Notes: generated by a model not told the origin, from the sequence alone. DNA of 64,000 bases from CADEDV01 sp048498035 (GCA_048498035.1 JBEHYT010000005.1:1-64000); one strand, 5' to 3'; shown: positions 35,406 through 44,033, counted from the first letter of the stretch. Numbers and translations: made by a program.

Positions 35406-36905
35406 ATGGCAAAAGTTGGTAAAGTTAAACAGATCATCGGCGCCGTAATTGACGTGCAGTTTGATGGCGAGCTTCCCGAGATTTACAATGCGTTGGAATT
35501 AAAAAAAGAAAATGGTGATGTGCTGGTACTGGAAGTACAGCAACACCTGGGCGAAGACAGTGTACGTACCATTGCGATGGACGGTACTGAAGGTCTCGTT
35601 CGAGGTATTGACGTAATTGATACCGGAAAACCGATTGCCATGCCAACCGGCGATGGTATTCGCGGCCGCCTTTTCAATGTAACCGGGGATCCTATTGATG
35701 GTTTGCCAGCTGTATCCAAAGTAAATGGCCGGCCTATTCACGCCAAACCGCCAGAATTTGAAAACCTGAGCACAGCTACGGAAGTATTATATACGGGTAT
35801 CAAAGTAATTGACCTGATTGAGCCGTATGCAAAGGGAGGTAAAATTGGTTTGTTTGGTGGTGCGGGTGTAGGTAAAACGGTATTGATCCAGGAGTTGATC
35901 AACAACATCGCGAAAGCATATTCCGGTTTATCCGTATTTGCAGGTGTGGGTGAGCGTACCCGTGAAGGAAATGACCTGATGCGTGAAATGATCGAAGCCG
36001 GTATCATGAAATACGGCGACGGATTTAAACATAGTATGGAAGAAGGCGGATGGGACCTGAGCAAGGTGAGCCTGGATGAGCTTTCTGAGTCTAAAGCCAC
36101 GTTCGTATTCGGACAAATGAACGAGCCCCCCGGAGCACGTGCCCGTGTGGCCCTTTCTGGTCTTACCATTGCCGAATATTTCCGCGATGGAGATGGCGAG
36201 GGTAAAGGACGTGATATCCTGTTCTTCGTAGATAATATCTTCCGTTTCACCCAGGCAGGTTCTGAGGTTTCGGCCCTGCTGGGCCGGATGCCATCGGCTG
36301 TGGGTTACCAACCTACGCTGGCAACCGAAATGGGACTGATGCAGGAACGTATCACTTCTACTAAAAATGGTTCTATCACTTCGGTACAGGCGGTATACGT
36401 ACCTGCGGATGACCTTACCGATCCGGCGCCGGCAACTACATTTGCCCACCTGGATGCCACTACCGTATTGAGCCGTAAGATCGCCGATCTTGGTATCTAT
36501 CCTGCGGTGGATCCGCTGGATTCTACTTCACGTATCCTTATGCCACAGGTAGTGGGAGACGCGCACTACAATTGCGCCAACCGCGTTAAGTCAATGCTTC
36601 AGCGCTACAAAGAGCTGCAGGATATCATTGCCATCCTGGGTATGGATGAATTGAGTGAAGAAGACAAACAAACCGTATTCCGCGCACGGAAAGTACAACG
36701 TTTCCTTTCACAACCCTTCCACGTTGCGGAAGCATTTACCGGTCTTAAAGGCGTACTGGTTCCAATTGAAGAAACCATCCGCGGCTTTAATATGATCATG
36801 GACGGCGAAGTGGATGAATACCCGGAAGCTGCCTTTAACCTGGTGGGTTCAATTGATGACGCCATTGAAAAAGGTAAAAAACTGATGGAGCAATCCAAAG
36901 GTTAA
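35406..36905 (+). CDS. atpD: ATP synthase F1 subunit beta
   Basis: This 499-residue catalytic subunit of F1 ATPase carries the P-loop GGAGVGKTVLIQEL near residue 157, the GERTREGNDLMREM box, and the DELSEED lever motif near 415. The length is normal. In this window only beta and epsilon occur, as in other Bacteroidota where the remaining atp genes lie elsewhere. A strong promoter of its own precedes it. Confidence 0.98.
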   Translation: MAKVGKVKQIIGAVIDVQFDGELPEIYNALELKKENGDVLVLEVQQHLGEDSVRTIAMDGTEGLVRGIDVIDTGKPIAMPTGDGIRGRLFNVTGDPIDGLPAVSKVNGRPIHAKPPEFENLSTATEVLYTGIKVIDLIEPYAKGGKIGLFGGAGVGKTVLIQELINNIAKAYSGLSVFAGVGERTREGNDLMREMIEAGIMKYGDGFKHSMEEGGWDLSKVSLDELSESKATFVFGQMNEPPGARARVALSGLTIAEYFRDGDGEGKGRDILFFVDNIFRFTQAGSEVSALLGRMPSAVGYQPTLATEMGLMQERITSTKNGSITSVQAVYVPADDLTDPAPATTFAHLDATTVLSRKIADLGIYPAVDPLDSTSRILMPQVVGDAHYNCANRVKSMLQRYKELQDIIAILGMDELSEEDKQTVFRARKVQRFLSQPFHVAEAFTGLKGVLVPIEETIRGFNMIMDGEVDEYPEAAFNLVGSIDDAIEKGKKLMEQSKG

Positions 36906-36957
36906 TTAAAACGAACGGAACTCATTTTTCACTGGTTCACATTTACTAGTTCTTCTT

Positions 36958-37215
36958 ATGAATTTGGAAATATTAACTCCCGAGAAAAAGCTCTACAGCG
37001 GCGAAGTGTACGGCGTGCAAATGCCCGGCATCAGCGGAAGCTTTGAAGTGCTGGACAAACACGCACCACTGATCAGCGCCCTCAAAGCAGGCCGCGTAAA
37101 AGTGCTGCGCGATAAACAACACAACGCTGCCAGCTATGATATTCAAGGAGGCTTTGTTGAAGTATTAAACAACAAAGTGACCGTGCTGGTAGAAGGCGCA
37201 ATCCCGGTTGAGTAA
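36958..37215 (+). CDS. atpC: ATP synthase F1 subunit epsilon, short form
   Basis: This 85-residue protein is the N-terminal beta-sandwich of epsilon (MNLEILTPEKKLYSGEVYGVQMPG ..., cut here), which joins the gamma subunit to the c ring. The C-terminal helical hairpin of about 50 residues, which inhibits ATP hydrolysis in Escherichia coli and Bacillus, is absent. The stop is followed by a terminator, so this is not a frameshift remnant that I can see. It lies 52 bp after atpD. Confidence 0.93.
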   Translation: MNLEILTPEKKLYSGEVYGVQMPGISGSFEVLDKHAPLISALKAGRVKVLRDKQHNAASYDIQGGFVEVLNNKVTVLVEGAIPVE

Positions 37216-37262
37216 AAAATAAAACTGGAAAAACCAGGTCCGGATTTTGAAAACAAAATTGA

Positions 37263-37296
37263 AAAGGCTGTCCACGCGGACAGCCTTTATTTTTTT
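37263..37296. terminator. Rho-independent terminator after atpC
   Basis: AAAGGCTGTCC pairs with GGACAGCCTTT (11 bp) around a four-base loop, followed by a T-rich run. It separates atpC from the convergent DUF4197 gene and is near-symmetric, so it can serve both. Confidence 0.9.
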
Positions 37297-37311
37297 ACCT
37301 GCATTATACTG

Positions 37312-38040
37312 TTACGGGTTTTGCTGGTTTCGTTTGGCAAGTTCCTGGTCTGCATAGGCAAACACTTTTTTCATCAGGTCTGTTTTGCGATATTCCACTT
37401 TACTGCGGATCTGCTCTTCTTCATTGGCAACGATTGAAAACATCCCGTCAATGGCGCGGGCCGCAATGAAATCGGTAAGGGTTGGCTCCAGCGGTTTACT
37501 GATCAATGGTATTTTGTTATATACGTTTACAATACTGCTCCAGTCCTTTGCCGCGCCTTCCGTACGGATCGTACTGTCTACAATCGGTCGGAATGCCGTC
37601 ATCAGCTGGGGAGACATGGTTGATTTAAAATATTCCGTAGCCGCATGCTGGTTATTTGTAATAAGAATACTTACCGCGTCACGAATACTCATCTGTTTAA
37701 GTGAATTGAGGAAAATGGGTTTGGCCGCAACCACTGCTTCAGATGTTGCACGGGTAAATTTGCCCGTTACCTGGTCTACCAGTTTATCCAGCCCCAGGTC
37801 CCGCAGCGTTTTTTCAATCCGTGCGGCATCGCCGGGAAAAACAAACCGAACCAATGGATTGCCATTGGGATCCGCAAAGGCGTCAAAGCTGCGAAACAGG
37901 CCTTGTGACAATGCATCCTTCAAGCCGCCGGCCATTTCAAATTCGGTAGGCGCCAGTATGCCCAGTTGCTTTAATGTATCACAGGAAGAAAAGGAGAGCG
38001 TGGAAAGGGTAAATAATACCACGGGTAACAGTCGTTTCAT
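37312..38040 (-). CDS. DUF4197 lipoprotein
   Basis: This 242-residue protein has a lipoprotein signal (LSFSSCDTL, Cys near residue 20) and an all-helical mature part matching DUF4197: GGLKDALSQGL near 40, IRDAVSILITNNQHAATEYF cut across 130-150, and DFIAARAIDGMFSIVANEEEQIR near 195. Function unknown for the family. It follows yqgE by 41 bp on the same strand and is probably cotranscribed with it. Confidence 0.88.
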   Translation of the reverse strand: MKRLLPVVLFTLSTLSFSSCDTLKQLGILAPTEFEMAGGLKDALSQGLFRSFDAFADPNGNPLVRFVFPGDAARIEKTLRDLGLDKLVDQVTGKFTRATSEAVVAAKPIFLNSLKQMSIRDAVSILITNNQHAATEYFKSTMSPQLMTAFRPIVDSTIRTEGAAKDWSSIVNVYNKIPLISKPLEPTLTDFIAARAIDGMFSIVANEEEQIRSKVEYRKTDLMKKVFAYADQELAKRNQQNP

Positions 38041-38081
38041 GTGTGTTGGTTTTGGAAGTGAGAGGCAAATAGCCTGCCGGA

Positions 38082-38633
38082 TTAGTTCAATTGCGGATCG
38101 ATCGGGAAATTGATCATCATTTCATATTCACCGCCAAGTTGTTTCAATGCTTCTTTCCAGATTGCATCATGATCATTATGAAAAACCAGTTTGCGGGAGC
38201 CCTGTACCGTAAGCCAGGAGCGCTCTTTGATCTCACCTTCCAGTTGCCCCTCTTCCCAGCCGGAATAACCGATAAAAAACCGGATACGTGCCGGATCAGC
38301 ATCGCCACTGCGGATCAACTCAACCAACTGGTCAAAATTACCGCCCCACCATACGCCATTCATCACTTCCACGCCGCCTTCTATTTTTTCCGGGTATTGA
38401 TGCAGGAAGTGAATCGTATCCTGCTGCACGGGACCGCCATAATACACAGGCAGTTTATGATCTTCCAGGTCAGGGATCAATTCATCCAGCGTGTTTTCAT
38501 ACCTGCGGTTTAACACAAAGCCAAAACACCCCTGCTCATTAAACTCGCAAAGAAAAACAACGGTACGCAGAAAATTGGGATCCTTCAGGAAAGGATCCGC
38601 AATCAGCAAAACACCGGCTCCAGGTTCAATCAT
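38082..38633 (-). CDS. YqgE/AlgH family protein
   Basis: This 183-residue protein matches the YqgE/AlgH (DUF179) family: PGAGVLLIADPFLKDPNF at the start, the GCFGFVLNRRYENTLDEL stretch and FFIGYSGWEEGQLEGEI in the second half. AlgH has been linked to alginate regulation in Pseudomonas, but the biochemical role of the family is unsettled. Length normal. The first gene of a two-gene minus-strand unit with the DUF4197 lipoprotein. Confidence 0.92.
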   Translation of the reverse strand: MIEPGAGVLLIADPFLKDPNFLRTVVFLCEFNEQGCFGFVLNRRYENTLDELIPDLEDHKLPVYYGGPVQQDTIHFLHQYPEKIEGGVEVMNGVWWGGNFDQLVELIRSGDADPARIRFFIGYSGWEEGQLEGEIKERSWLTVQGSRKLVFHNDHDAIWKEALKQLGGEYEMMINFPIDPQLN

Positions 38634-38773
38634 ACTTCAATTTAGTAAATAATTCGCCAAGTTAGCGCAGCGGGACAACCAAGTCAAATACTGGGATAAT
38701 GCAGGCTTTTCTCAAAAAGGCGTTAAAATAACCTGTGAAACGGCGGGATGCAGGAATTTCAGCGGGAGGACGG

Positions 38774-38781
38774 TATTTTTG
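38774..38781 (+). promoter_or_regulatory. Bacteroidota -7 box (TATTTTTG) of the sensor kinase gene
   Basis: An exact TAnnTTTG match. Its last three bases coincide with the farthest in-frame TTG (38779), so translation must begin further down. No TTG element is seen at the usual -33 spacing. Confidence 0.45.
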
Positions 38782-38838
38782 CAAATCTGTTGCCGTATTG
38801 AAAAACCGTTTATCTTAGAACGGATCAAAGAAAGACCA

Positions 38839-40185
38839 TTGAAGCGAATTTTTACCGTCATAACCGTCCTCATCACATTGTCCGTAATCGGACTTATCGT
38901 GCTGCAACTTTCCTGGCTCAACAACATGGTGTTGCTCCGTGAAGAACAGATTAAAGATAAACTGAATAAAGTATGTCTCGATCTGGCATCTGAGCTTGGG
39001 CGCGACAAAGCCAGTTTCTCATTTCCCAATAAGAATATTACCCAGGGAAATCTTTTTACAGAAAGCGCTGCGAATGATTTTCTTCGTCCGCAAACTGTTG
39101 GCCGGCGAATGACGCTTGATCAGTTGCAGAAGATGATCCAGGACGCTTTTGGAAAAGAAGGCCTGGATAAGATGAAATTTGAATTCGCGGTAGAAACGCT
39201 GAATCCACCAGTGATAGAACGGCAGTCGTCCGGTTTCCTGCAGGAAGTGCAGGATAATGTTGGCAATTATTCCCGCGGAAACCTACTCGTTACACCCAAT
39301 TCATCACCCGATAATATCGTGGTGGATGAAATGCTTACGATCATCGCGGTAGACTACAAACGATTTGCCGTACAATCACTGCATTGGCGTTTTGCTATTG
39401 CTATACTGTTTACCATTATTATCGTAACTGCATTTTACCTTACTGTGCGCACCATGTTGCGGCAAAAGAAACTGGGTGAGATCAAAAATGATTTCATCAA
39501 TAACATGACCCATGAATTTAAAACACCTATTGCTACCATTTCACTGGCAGTGGATGCCATGCGAAATGAAAAGGTGTTGTCTGACCGCGATAAGCTCGGT
39601 TATTTCAGTAATATTATCAAGGAAGAAAATAAGCGGATGAACCGGCAGGTGGAAACCATTCTTAAAGCATCACAACTGGAGCGGCAGGAGGTAGACCTGA
39701 ATCTGAAACCTGTACACGTGCATGCTATTATTAAAGATGTGGTTGAAAATTTTGATCTCCAGTTGCAGGAAAAGCAGGGCAGCGCTGAATTATTACTCAA
39801 TGCTGAAAATGATCTGATTGATGCAGATGAAGTGCATTTTTCCAACCTCGTGAATAATCTTTTTGATAACGCATTGAAATATTCCAAGGAAAATGTACCG
39901 CCATTTATCCGCCTCACCACGCAGTCTAACGGTAAAAAGTTTTTCATCCGGATTGAAGACAATGGTATTGGTATGAACCGCGAAACGCTGAAGCGTGTTT
40001 TTGAACGATTCTATCGTGCGCATACCGGCAATATTCACAATGTAAAAGGATTTGGGCTCGGTCTCAGTTATGTAAAAACGATGGTAGAGGCACATCATGG
40101 AGAGATCAGGGTAGACAGCACACTGGGAAAAGGAAGCACGTTCACCGTTGAATTTCCGTTGCGTAAACCGGAATCGGTAAATTGA
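38839..40185 (+). CDS. Membrane sensor histidine kinase without adjacent regulator
   Basis: This kinase of about 448 residues has two membrane helices (about residues 3-23 and 190-210) enclosing a periplasmic sensor domain of some 165 residues. The phospho-acceptor box NNMTHEFKTPIATI is followed by the ATPase motifs NLFDNALKYS, DNGIGM and GFGLGLSYV. The frame is open from a TTG at 38779, but that overlaps a -7 box; I place the start at the TTG at 38839 (LKRIFTVITVL), without certainty. No response-regulator gene follows; a repeat copy begins 12 bp after the stop. The relatives are RprX-like kinases, which usually have a partner next door. Confidence 0.85.
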   Translation: MKRIFTVITVLITLSVIGLIVLQLSWLNNMVLLREEQIKDKLNKVCLDLASELGRDKASFSFPNKNITQGNLFTESAANDFLRPQTVGRRMTLDQLQKMIQDAFGKEGLDKMKFEFAVETLNPPVIERQSSGFLQEVQDNVGNYSRGNLLVTPNSSPDNIVVDEMLTIIAVDYKRFAVQSLHWRFAIAILFTIIIVTAFYLTVRTMLRQKKLGEIKNDFINNMTHEFKTPIATISLAVDAMRNEKVLSDRDKLGYFSNIIKEENKRMNRQVETILKASQLERQEVDLNLKPVHVHAIIKDVVENFDLQLQEKQGSAELLLNAENDLIDADEVHFSNLVNNLFDNALKYSKENVPPFIRLTTQSNGKKFFIRIEDNGIGMNRETLKRVFERFYRAHTGNIHNVKGFGLGLSYVKTMVEAHHGEIRVDSTLGKGSTFTVEFPLRKPESVN

Positions 40186-40196
40186 TGAATCACTAG

Positions 40197-40370
40197 TGTC
40201 CGGGGAAAATTTTATGGTGCAACTGAAATTATCATTGCTTTTGAACAAAAGAATGAAATACTGAGTGAATAAATTTTTATTGCGGCCTTTGCGAAACCTT
40301 GGCGGCCTTTGCGTTCCCAAAAAAGTTCTTCATAAATGCGGTATCGCCAGGAACGCAAGAGAAGATGAAA
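40197..40370 (+). repeat. Second copy of the TGTCCGGGGAAAA repeat
   Basis: It begins with TGTCCGGGGAAAA (40197-40209) and runs parallel to the reverse strand of 13782-13615, with long shared blocks (for example CTGAGTGAAT, TTGCGGCCTTTGCGAAACC) and small indels. No second inverted end follows, so the copy is truncated or one-ended. It fills the left half of the 383-bp gap between the sensor kinase and queA; the right half (40371-40519) is A-rich and shows nothing I can name. Confidence 0.7.
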
Positions 40371-40519
40371 AGCGAAAAGATAAAAATTAAAATAATGAAA
40401 TGTTCACCTGGTTTTCATTTTCACATTAGCACATTATTCCAGGTAACAGGTAATAGATAAAAACTAAAAACGGGATAAGAGATTTGCATTATCCTCATTT
40501 GCAGGATTACCTTCATTAT

Positions 40520-40551
40520 CGAATCAGCGAATCGCCGAATCACCGAATTAA
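40520..40551 (+). repeat. Four 8-bp CGAATNNN tandem units
   Basis: CGAATCAG, CGAATCGC, CGAATCAC and CGAATTAA follow one another without gaps, 17 bp from the stop of the minus-strand queA gene. The same unit occurs at 103-126, 13403-13418 and 13794-13809. Confidence 0.65.
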
Positions 40552-40568
40552 ATAATTAGTCTTTTGTA

Positions 40569-41795
40569 TTATTTTTTCCAGAGCAGGTTCCCATCACCAT
40601 AACTCAGGAAGCGAAACCCGTTTTGCAGGGCATAATCATATATTTTTCTCCAATCGTCGCCTACCAGTGCAGCCACTAGTAATAACAACGTTGATTGGGG
40701 CTGATGAAAGTTGGTCACCAATCCATCCACCAATTTAAATGTATAGCCGGGCGCTATCAATAACCTGGTGCGGGTAATTAGTCGCATTGTTTTTTTATGC
40801 TCCATCCATTCCAGGAGCGCCTGCAGCGCTTCTTTTTTCGACAGTGATTTGTTATCGCCATTGTAGGCATCCCATTGTTCAAGTACAGGAGGTTCGGCGG
40901 GCGGTTGTTGCATACTGGCTAGTTTTACGCCCAGCCAATACAGGCTTTCCAGTGTACGGAGTGATGTGGTGCCCACCGCTACCACAGGGCCCTGGTGTGT
41001 GATCAACTGCCTGACAAGTGAGGCTTCCACGTCTATAAATTCCGCATGCATGGGATGATCCTGCATCGTGGCGGCCTTTACCGGTTTAAACGTTCCTGCG
41101 CCCACGTGCAGGGTAACGAATGCGGTATGAATTTTCTTTTCTGCCAACCGGGAAAAAATGTTGTTTGTAAAATGCAAACCGGCGGTAGGCGCTGCCACTG
41201 AACCATCGGGTCCGGCATAGATGGTTTGATAGCGTTCGCTGTCGCGCTCCTCTGCCTGCCGTTTAATATAGGGAGGAAGCGGGATAGCGCCGGCCGCGTG
41301 TAGTACTTCGGCAAATGATAATTGCTGCGGTTCCCACTCCAGTTTTACCAGGAAGTGATCGGCTGCTTTTTCGAGGCAGGTTACGGTTAACCGTAAATCA
41401 CGGTCTGCCATATTGATTTTTTTCTCAAGTAGCTGACCGGCTTTCCATTTGGATGCACCTCCCACCAGGCATTTCCATTCCACCATTCCCTGTTGCAACA
41501 TGGCGGTTGTAATATCCGCATAACGGTCTGCCGGTTCCAGGCAAAAAATTTCGATGATGCCTCCGCTTGATTTTTGAAATAGCAGCCGTGCTTCCACCAC
41601 TTTGCTATTGTTGAAAACCATCAGCGTTCCTGCAGGAATATGATCGGCAATGTTCCCGTAGTTGTCTTCCGTGATCCCGTCGTTTTGGTAAATAAGCAGT
41701 CGTGAAGCATCCCGCTGTTCCAGCGGAAAACGGGCAATCCGCTCTTCGGGAAGGTGGTAGGTGAAGTTGGTGATGGAAAGGGAACGGGGATGCAT
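40569..41795 (-). CDS. queA: tRNA preQ1-34 ribosyltransferase-isomerase
   Basis: This 408-residue enzyme uses the ribosyl part of S-adenosylmethionine to turn preQ1 at position 34 of tRNA into epoxyqueuosine. Family features: LPEERIARFPLEQRDASRLL near residue 15 (cut), VFNNSKVVEARL, the central AAPTAGLHFTN, VTLHVGAGTFKPV and the terminal LVTNFHQPQSTLLLLVAAL. It is longer than the roughly 345 residues of proteobacterial QueA because of an insert near 270-320, a form I associate with Bacteroidota. Divergent from mraZ, with a TAGCTTTG box 21 bp upstream. Confidence 0.95.
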   Translation of the reverse strand: MHPRSLSITNFTYHLPEERIARFPLEQRDASRLLIYQNDGITEDNYGNIADHIPAGTLMVFNNSKVVEARLLFQKSSGGIIEIFCLEPADRYADITTAMLQQGMVEWKCLVGGASKWKAGQLLEKKINMADRDLRLTVTCLEKAADHFLVKLEWEPQQLSFAEVLHAAGAIPLPPYIKRQAEERDSERYQTIYAGPDGSVAAPTAGLHFTNNIFSRLAEKKIHTAFVTLHVGAGTFKPVKAATMQDHPMHAEFIDVEASLVRQLITHQGPVVAVGTTSLRTLESLYWLGVKLASMQQPPAEPPVLEQWDAYNGDNKSLSKKEALQALLEWMEHKKTMRLITRTRLLIAPGYTFKLVDGLVTNFHQPQSTLLLLVAALVGDDWRKIYDYALQNGFRFLSYGDGNLLWKK

Positions 41796-41816
41796 GAAGC
41801 GGTTTTAATTAGGCCG

Positions 41817-41824
41817 CAAAGCTA
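41817..41824 (-). promoter_or_regulatory. Bacteroidota -7 box (TAGCTTTG) of queA
   Basis: An exact TAnnTTTG match on the minus strand, 21 bp upstream of the queA ATG. No matching -33 TTG is seen. Confidence 0.5.
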
Positions 41825-41895
41825 CTAAGGTTACGGCAGTTTGGGGATGACGGCAAACAGGCAAAATTGGCCGTTTTAACCCCGCTTCCAGGCAT

Positions 41896-41923
41896 TTCCA
41901 CAGGTTTTCCACTGCAATCCACA
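41896..41923 (-). promoter_or_regulatory. Candidate MraZ operator: three GTGGA repeats at 10-11 bp
   Basis: On the minus strand GTGGA occurs three times with 5- and 6-bp spacers (CCAC blocks on the plus strand at 41898, 41909 and 41919). MraZ is known to bind direct repeats of a TGGG-like core spaced one helical turn. Two further GTGGAAAA copies on the plus strand at 42007 and 42043 lie nearer mraZ. The assignment is inference. This lies in the 305-bp gap between queA and mraZ, which also contains the -7 box of queA and an imperfect TATTTTG (42057-42063) about 38 bp ahead of mraZ. Confidence 0.45.
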
Positions 41924-42100
41924 GTCAATTCACCGTGATTTTCGGCTCCCACCGGCCAAATCGCTGCAAACGCCCTACTGTAGGGCTTTTGCGTTGGTTT
42001 TCAGTTGTGGAAAAAATAAAAATTGAAAAATTTGGTTCTCCAGTGGAAAAAAGTGTTATTTTGTGTCAATTAAACCCAATTTTGAGGCAATTTACTGATA

Positions 42101-42574
42101 ATGATAGGTTTTCTCGGAGAATTCGAATCTACTTTGGATGCCAAAGGTCGGTTTCTCTTCCCGGCAGGGTTCAAAAAACAGATGCCGGAAGAGGTGAATC
42201 TCCGTTTTGTTATCAACAGGGGTTTTGAGAAGTGCCTGACCCTGTACCCGTACTCAAATTGGGAGCCGCTCTTTGCAGACATCAGCAAGCTGAATGATTT
42301 TGATCCGAAGGTTCGGGAGTTCCGGCGCTATTTTCTGAATGGCGCCACCATTGTGGAGCCGGACACGGCGGGCAGGATCCTGATCCCTGGCAATTTGAAA
42401 GAACATGCGGGGTTGGAAAAGGATAGCAGGGATATCACGCTGGTGGCAGCGGTCAATAAAATTGAAATCTGGGATAGTAATAAGTACAAACAGTTCTTTG
42501 ATTCATTCTCTCCGGAGGCATTTAGCAGCCTGGCGGATGAGGTGATGAACAAAAAGCCGATAGGCGGTAATTAA
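42101..42574 (+). CDS. mraZ: MraZ transcriptional regulator of the dcw cluster
   Basis: This 157-residue protein has two MraZ/AbrB-like repeats: LGEFESTLDAKGRFLFPAGF at the start and GATIVEPDTAGRILIPGNL near residue 80, each with the DxxGR signature. MraZ forms a ring and represses its own dcw operon in Escherichia coli. It opens the cluster here and is followed after 7 bp by rsmH. Confidence 0.96.
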   Translation: MIGFLGEFESTLDAKGRFLFPAGFKKQMPEEVNLRFVINRGFEKCLTLYPYSNWEPLFADISKLNDFDPKVREFRRYFLNGATIVEPDTAGRILIPGNLKEHAGLEKDSRDITLVAAVNKIEIWDSNKYKQFFDSFSPEAFSSLADEVMNKKPIGGN

Positions 42575-42581
42575 AGCCGTG

Positions 42582-43514
42582 ATGGAGGAAACGGTCAACG
42601 ATAGGGCAGCTGGCAATGATTACCATATTCCGGTTCTCCTCGCGGAAACGCTGGAGGGCCTGCATATTCAGCCGAACGGTATTTACGTGGATTGCACGTT
42701 TGGTGGCGGTGGCCACTCCCGGGCTATTTTGGCCCGGCTGGGTCCGGAAGGACGCCTGGTTGCTTTTGACCAGGACGCTGACGCTGCCCGCAACCTGCCC
42801 GCTGACGACCGCGTTCTTTTTGTTCCGCAAAATTTTCGTCACCTCCAACGCTTTCTTCGCCTGCATGGCATTACCGCTGTAGACGGCATTCTTGCTGATC
42901 TCGGTGTAAGCAGCCACCAGTTTGACGAAGCAGAACGTGGTTTTTCAACCCGCTTTGATGCTGCATTGGACATGCGTATGGATCGCCGGCAAAGCCTTAC
43001 TGCTTTTGATGTGGTATCTACCTATACCGAACAACGATTGCACAAACTTTTTGAGCAATATGGTGAGGTTACCAACGCAAAAACATTGGCCCGGACAATT
43101 GTACAGGTGCGGGGAACTACCTCGCTGCGGACAATTGACGGTTTCAAAAATGCCCTCCGTGGAATTGTGAAAGGAAACCCGAATAAATACTTCGCCCAGG
43201 TTTTCCAGGCTTTGCGAATTGAAGTCAATGATGAGTTTGGAGCACTCAGAGAGATGCTCCAGCAAATCCCAAACCTTTTGAAACCCGGAGCACGGGCCGC
43301 CATTATCACATTCCATTCTTTAGAGGACAGGCTGGTTAAAGTTTTTTTCCGTCGCGGCAGTTTTGACGAGCCGGAAGAAAATCCTTTTGAAATGACAACT
43401 TCCAGCAACCTGCTGAAGGCTGTTACAAAAAAACCGGTAGTGCCTACAGAAGCAGAGATACGCCTCAACCCACGCGCCAGGAGCGCAAAACTCCGGGTAG
43501 TGGAGCGGCTCTAA
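42582..43514 (+). CDS. rsmH: 16S rRNA m4C1402 methyltransferase
   Basis: This 310-residue SAM-dependent enzyme methylates N4 of C1402 in 16S rRNA. Features: HIPVLLAETLEGL, SAM loop CTFGGGGHSRAILARLG near residue 42, and late motifs GARAAIITFHSLEDRLVK and NPRARSAKLRVVER. A GTG at 42579 is directly ahead of the ATG used here; either may serve. Second gene of the cluster. Confidence 0.96.
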   Translation: MEETVNDRAAGNDYHIPVLLAETLEGLHIQPNGIYVDCTFGGGGHSRAILARLGPEGRLVAFDQDADAARNLPADDRVLFVPQNFRHLQRFLRLHGITAVDGILADLGVSSHQFDEAERGFSTRFDAALDMRMDRRQSLTAFDVVSTYTEQRLHKLFEQYGEVTNAKTLARTIVQVRGTTSLRTIDGFKNALRGIVKGNPNKYFAQVFQALRIEVNDEFGALREMLQQIPNLLKPGARAAIITFHSLEDRLVKVFFRRGSFDEPEENPFEMTTSSNLLKAVTKKPVVPTEAEIRLNPRARSAKLRVVERL

Positions 43515-43624
43515 GATGAGTTCTTATCAACACTTATATAGGGTATATAAAAAAACGGAAAATCTATATCCTTTGAAATCAACCCTTGCAAAAAGGATCA
43601 AAGGAGCGAAAAACCAAATTCCGG

Positions 43625-43960
43625 ATGAACAAGACAGGAGGAAAAAAGGGAAACGGGCCGAAATGGAAACGATGGTTGAACTACCAGTCGGTGGTAAAAC
43701 AGATTCCCTTTATTCTTTTCCTGGCAGTACTGGCAGTGATTTACATTTTTAACGGTCACTATGCTGATAAGACCAACCGGGAGATCAGTAAGGTGACCAA
43801 AGAAGTACGGGAACTACAGTTTGAATACATCACGGTAAAAAGCCAGGTGATGTTGCTGAGTAAGCCCAGTGAACTGGTGAAAGCAGTGGAGCCGCTTGGA
43901 TTGAAGGAATTAACCAGTTCTCCCATCGTATTGCGGGATACGGCAGAAACGGGGAATTAA
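43625..43960 (+). CDS. ftsL: FtsL-like divisome protein
   Basis: This 111-residue bitopic protein has a basic cytoplasmic start (KKGNGPKWKRW), one membrane helix at about residues 28-46 (IPFILFLAVLAVIYIFNG) and a periplasmic coiled coil of about 50 residues. Size, topology and place between rsmH and ftsI mark it as FtsL, which with FtsB and FtsQ activates septal synthesis. I prefer the ATG at 43625; a start 13 codons upstream is open. Sequence conservation in this family is low, so the call rests mostly on context. Confidence 0.85.
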   Translation: MNKTGGKKGNGPKWKRWLNYQSVVKQIPFILFLAVLAVIYIFNGHYADKTNREISKVTKEVRELQFEYITVKSQVMLLSKPSELVKAVEPLGLKELTSSPIVLRDTAETGN

Positions 43961-44033
43961 GCTGAAGGACGACTAACAACTAAATAACACATTCTTTACC
44001 CCTGCTGGTAAAGTTTTTTTTAAGCAAGCGGCA

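Noticed and set aside
38779..38838. TTG at 38779 as the start of the sensor kinase
   Set aside because: It lies within the TATTTTTG -7 box, so it is unlikely to be in the mRNA; a TTG at 38839 directly precedes the membrane helix.
41894..42050. Replication origin suggested by DnaA-box-like TTTTCCACA sequences
   Set aside because: Only one exact relaxed box and four near matches, no AT-rich unwinding region and no dnaA or dnaN nearby; repeats fit an MraZ site equally well.
43516..43752. 78-codon plus frame between rsmH and ftsL
   Set aside because: It overlaps ftsL in another frame and has no feature beyond charged residues; likely a chance frame.
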